Part shown: positions 61,135 through 64,000 of the stretch, piece after piece
How positions within the stretch are numbered: the first letter of the stretch is position 1
Layout of the letters: every line of letters begins with the position of its first letter
NCBI GenBank assembly: GCA_026994195.1
Contig: JALWRH010000029.1
Location: 1 to 64,000, forward strand
Reading direction: 5' to 3'
From: Sedimenticola sp.
GTDB lineage: Bacteria; Pseudomonadota; Gammaproteobacteria; Chromatiales; Chromatiaceae
DNA: 64,000 nucleotides
Notes under the pieces: generated by a model
Told to the model about the DNA's origin: nothing
The model's input: only the letters and a program-made list of their open reading frames with translations
Database searches by the model: none
Program-made: the position numbers and the translations under genes

Positions 61135-62170
61135 AGAGCATTACTTCGCCAATGGCAGTGGCCCAGTCGGCAAATTCCGGTACCTGGAACAAGGAATCAC
61201 CGATGGCCCGGTGCAGATCGGAAACCAGCATGACGCCCATTTCCTTCTGCGGGAAGCGGTTGGCGTACCGGAGAATATGACCGGTGATATCGATGGCGTT
61301 GCTGTCATCCCGGGCGCGGATGGCACGTCCCACCAGAGCAGCGGCCACGGCGTACTGGAGATCGATTTCGTCCGGTACCGGCACATCCTTGCCACTGACG
61401 ATATCGTCCAGATCCGGCATTTTGTCCAAGCTGCCGATAAAGGCATGCAATTCGATACCCGCTGCCGGTCCCACGCAGGCCTGCAGGGTGCCCAGCAGCA
61501 GATTGGGCTGGGTTCCGAACTTCTGCAAACTGCGGTGGGCGAACTCCCAGGACCGGGGAGAGGGGAAGGCTACGGGGTTGTGCGCCGGGTCGAAATCGAA
61601 CAACAGTTCCGGGCGGAAGCGCAGGAAGGCGATCACTCTTTCGTCAATACCATTGGCCCAGGCCCAGGCCACCCAGTCATCCAGGTTGGTTTCCACCTCG
61701 AAATGGGACAGGCGGTTGGCCAGGGGGGCGGGCATGGTATAGGTTACGCCCCGGTCCCCCTGACGGTTTCCGGCGGCAAAGATGGCCCAGCCTTCGGGCA
61801 CTTCGTATTCACCCAGCTTGCGATCCAGGATGAGCTGGTAAGCAGCCGCGGAGACGCTGGGGGGCGCTGAGGTGATCTCGTCAAGGAAGAGAATGCCTTT
61901 TGGCCCATGGCGTAGGGTGCTGGGCAGAATGCCGGGGACGGCCCATTCCACGGTCTCTTCTTTGCGAAAGGGGATGCCGCGCAAATCACTCGGTTCCATC
62001 TGGGACAGGCGGATGTCGATGACTGGAACGCTATGCTTGGCTGCGATTTCGGCGACCATCTGGGACTTTCCCACTCCGGGTGGACCCCAGAGCATCACGG
62101 GCGTATGGTGGCCTTCCGTGGTGCTGGTGAATTCGCGGTCTAGAATGGTGAGTAACTGTGCTGGGCGCAT
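61127..62170 (-). CDS. MoxR-like AAA+ ATPase
   Basis: MLWGPPGVGKSQMVAEIA; GILFLDEITSAPPSVSAAAYQLILDRKLGEYEVPEGWAIFAAGNRQGD; overlaps downstream VWA gene. Confidence 0.93.
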   Translation of the reverse strand: MRPAQLLTILDREFTSTTEGHHTPVMLWGPPGVGKSQMVAEIAAKHSVPVIDIRLSQMEPSDLRGIPFRKEETVEWAVPGILPSTLRHGPKGILFLDEITSAPPSVSAAAYQLILDRKLGEYEVPEGWAIFAAGNRQGDRGVTYTMPAPLANRLSHFEVETNLDDWVAWAWANGIDERVIAFLRFRPELLFDFDPAHNPVAFPSPRSWEFAHRSLQKFGTQPNLLLGTLQACVGPAAGIELHAFIGSLDKMPDLDDIVSGKDVPVPDEIDLQYAVAAALVGRAIRARDDSNAIDITGHILRYANRFPQKEMGVMLVSDLHRAIGDSLFQVPEFADWATAIGEVMLYG

Positions 62171-62512
62171 GGATTAGTCAGTGAATCAGAGTGACCTCAG
62201 GGAATGTCAGAAAGAATGCGCAGTCGGGGCGAAAAGGTCAACCTTTGTGCTGGGAAGGGATTTTTTCCGCTGTAAGTCGCAATGTTCGCGGCATATTTTC
62301 AGAAAAATGCATCCCTGACTTGCAAAGCATAAGAAAAACAGAGTATTCTAATGACCAGTAATCACCATCATGTTCCGGGTTTCCGGGGTGAGCGGTGATG
62401 CCTGTTCCTAAAGATTGAGTACGACAAAATTTTGAGGCGGCGTTCAAGGCGTGGCAGAATGCGTTCTTGTGCCGCATAAAGTATTAACATCAAAGAATTT
62501 CGGAGACCGGAT

Positions 62513-62710
62513 ATGAACCAGTTTTATTACGATGCCGTAACCAAGATGGAAAGCATGGGTGTCGATGATGAGTATATCCTGGGTTGGCAAGCAGGTTTTT
62601 TGCATCATCCCGAGCGTGAAGAGCAGCGGATTACCGAAGCCTATGAAGCAGGCTACGCTGATGGCGGTGAGAAGAACCTGGACAACCTGGACAAGTGGGT
62701 CAAGAGCTGA
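62513..62710 (+). CDS. small conserved-looking protein, 65 aa
   Basis: Compact ORF MNQFYYDAVTKMESMGVDDEYILGWQAGFLHHPEREEQR.. with terminator-like hairpin just downstream. Confidence 0.65.
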   Translation: MNQFYYDAVTKMESMGVDDEYILGWQAGFLHHPEREEQRITEAYEAGYADGGEKNLDNLDKWVKS

Positions 62711-62730
62711 TTTTTCAGGCCGGTTGACGT

Positions 62731-62758
62731 AATAAAGGCGGGGTTTCCCGCCTTTATT
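62731..62758. terminator. intrinsic (bidirectional-looking) terminator
   Basis: AATAAAGGCGGG-GTTT-CCCGCCTTTATT. Confidence 0.8.
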
Positions 62759-62850
62759 GTGTCTGGAACGCGAACTTTGGTTTGTTTTCCCTGTTCTCGA
62801 TATGCCTGCCGGGGCTGAATGGCCATGCGCCTCAAGCCCCGGTAAGGCGT

Positions 62851-63414
62851 TTATTCGAACAAGTCCCGCATAGCCGGGGTGATCTTGCGGTTGAGTTCCG
62901 GGCCGTCCTTGTCCATGACCTGGTCGATGACCCAGCGGTTCTCCTGGGAGTCTCCCATGATCTGCTGTATTTCATATCCCAGATGTCTCAGAAAAGGGTA
63001 TGAGGGTCCGTCTTCCGTATAGCGGAATTCCGCGTATTCTCCTGCCCGCTGGTTGACCCGCGCAAAAAAAGGCTGCGCATAGTCTCCCGGGCCAAACAGA
63101 TCCAGACTGTTATCCTGGATGATGTCGGCCTGTTTCCTGGCGACAGCGACAATCAGTTTTTCCCGATCCTCATCTGCAAGTTCCAGTTCCTGCCGGGCCA
63201 GGCGGTCCATGATCTGCAGCATGAAGATCAGGTATTCGATGATCACGTCCATGCGTTGCTCATCGTTTTCGTAGATGAAATCCTCACCATGGAGATTGAT
63301 GGCTTTGTCCTGCGCCAGGCGCCAGCTGATGAAGGCCAGGGCGCCGGCGATTTCTTCCAGGGAATGATCGCCATCCTTGTTCCAGCGGCTTTTGATGCGA
63401 AGTGGTAGTGCCAT
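62851..63414 (-). CDS. conserved hypothetical protein, 187 aa
   Basis: Clean ORF MALPLRIKSRWNKDGDHSLEEIAGALAFISWRLAQDKAINLHGEDF..; family not assigned with certainty. Confidence 0.7.
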   Translation of the reverse strand: MALPLRIKSRWNKDGDHSLEEIAGALAFISWRLAQDKAINLHGEDFIYENDEQRMDVIIEYLIFMLQIMDRLARQELELADEDREKLIVAVARKQADIIQDNSLDLFGPGDYAQPFFARVNQRAGEYAEFRYTEDGPSYPFLRHLGYEIQQIMGDSQENRWVIDQVMDKDGPELNRKITPAMRDLFE

Positions 63415-63485
63415 GAAGTTTCTCCTATTGAGTCAGGCATGCTATAAATGAATAGCCTAGCATTTTACTCAAGAATTGCCCGCAC

Positions 63486-64000
63486 ATGAACCATTCCAAG
63501 GAAAATATTCGCCAACAGGTACAACACAATTGTCATATTGCCGATGCCCGGCATGCAGGAGATTTCACCATGTGTACCTATCTTCTGAAAATGCGTGAAT
63601 TCTTTCGCTGGGAACAGAACCTGGGCATACAGGCCGTTCTGCCCAGGGAAAAACTGGGGGATTGGCTGGAAGCGCGTGAGGCGCTTTGGGAATCTTTGCA
63701 CACACAAGATTATGCGCCTCTGAAAATCGATGGCAGGGAATATGATCCTTTTGACGTGCCTGCCATCAACCGCGCTCTGGATGCCCATGGGCTGGTGTAC
63801 AGCGCGGGTTTGGCTACAGGAGCCCGGGCGAATTTCTTTCTTGGAGAACTGCTGGACCGGGAAACCGGCGAGGAGGGCTTCATGCTGCATCTGTCAGGAA
63901 AGGAGTACGCCCGTTGCCTGAGCGCCCCCCCTGCCATGGCAGCGGAAAAAAATGTCTTTCTGCGCCGGGAGGCATTGGCCCGCTATCTGTGGGAAAAATA
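63486..64000 (+). CDS. conserved hypothetical protein, N-terminal part (truncated by window edge)
   Basis: Open frame from ATG 63486 to window end: MNHSKENIRQQVQHNCHIADARHAGDFTMCTYLLKMREFFRWEQNLGIQAVLPREKLGDWLEARE...; absent from ORF track because it lacks a stop. Confidence 0.75.
   Translation, partial: MNHSKENIRQQVQHNCHIADARHAGDFTMCTYLLKMREFFRWEQNLGIQAVLPREKLGDWLEAREALWESLHTQDYAPLKIDGREYDPFDVPAINRALDAHGLVYSAGLATGARANFFLGELLDRETGEEGFMLHLSGKEYARCLSAPPAMAAEKNVFLRREALARYLWEK

Overview
Chromosomal window from a probable gammaproteobacterium (inferred from gene content only). No rRNA, tRNA, CRISPR array or transposase gene was recognised. Main blocks: (1) 1-16.1 kb, an exopolysaccharide cluster resembling exosortase-A/PEP-CTERM-associated EPS loci (glycosyltransferase, O-antigen-ligase-like, Wza-like export, chain-length determinant, P-loop kinase-like protein, beta-barrel, sugar transferase, NAD synthase-like, AsnB-like amidotransferase, ACP, acyl-AMP ligase, PrmC-like methyltransferase, polysaccharide deacetylase); no exosortase or PEP-CTERM substrate is in the window. 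(2) 16.2-24.2 kb, pstSCAB-phoU-phoB-phoR with a Pho-box-like site, a likely attenuator after pstS and a 120-bp tandem repeat between pstB and phoU. (3) 24.2-44.6 kb, mainly housekeeping genes (hemB, hppA, LTA-synthase-like sulfatase, pit, aroE, prlC, bcp, DUF1501/DUF1800, DEAD helicase). (4) 44.7-64 kb, a histidine kinase/response regulator/ArsR trio, TraB-like, ubiD, HD-GYP, NorD-like VWA, MlaC-like, retropepsin-like, HU, BepA-like, VWA/MoxR and small conserved proteins. The most interesting non-coding signal is a window-wide set of hairpin repeats: stems that differ between copies but stay complementary, around a CCA-[TCCC/GGGA/TGGA]-TGG core. They form 53-bp tandem arrays that directly abut intrinsic terminators at two distant loci, and occur alongside a five-hairpin element bounded by an inverted repeat (50567-50735), a MITE-like 18-bp-TIR element (38241-38421) and REP-like palindromes.
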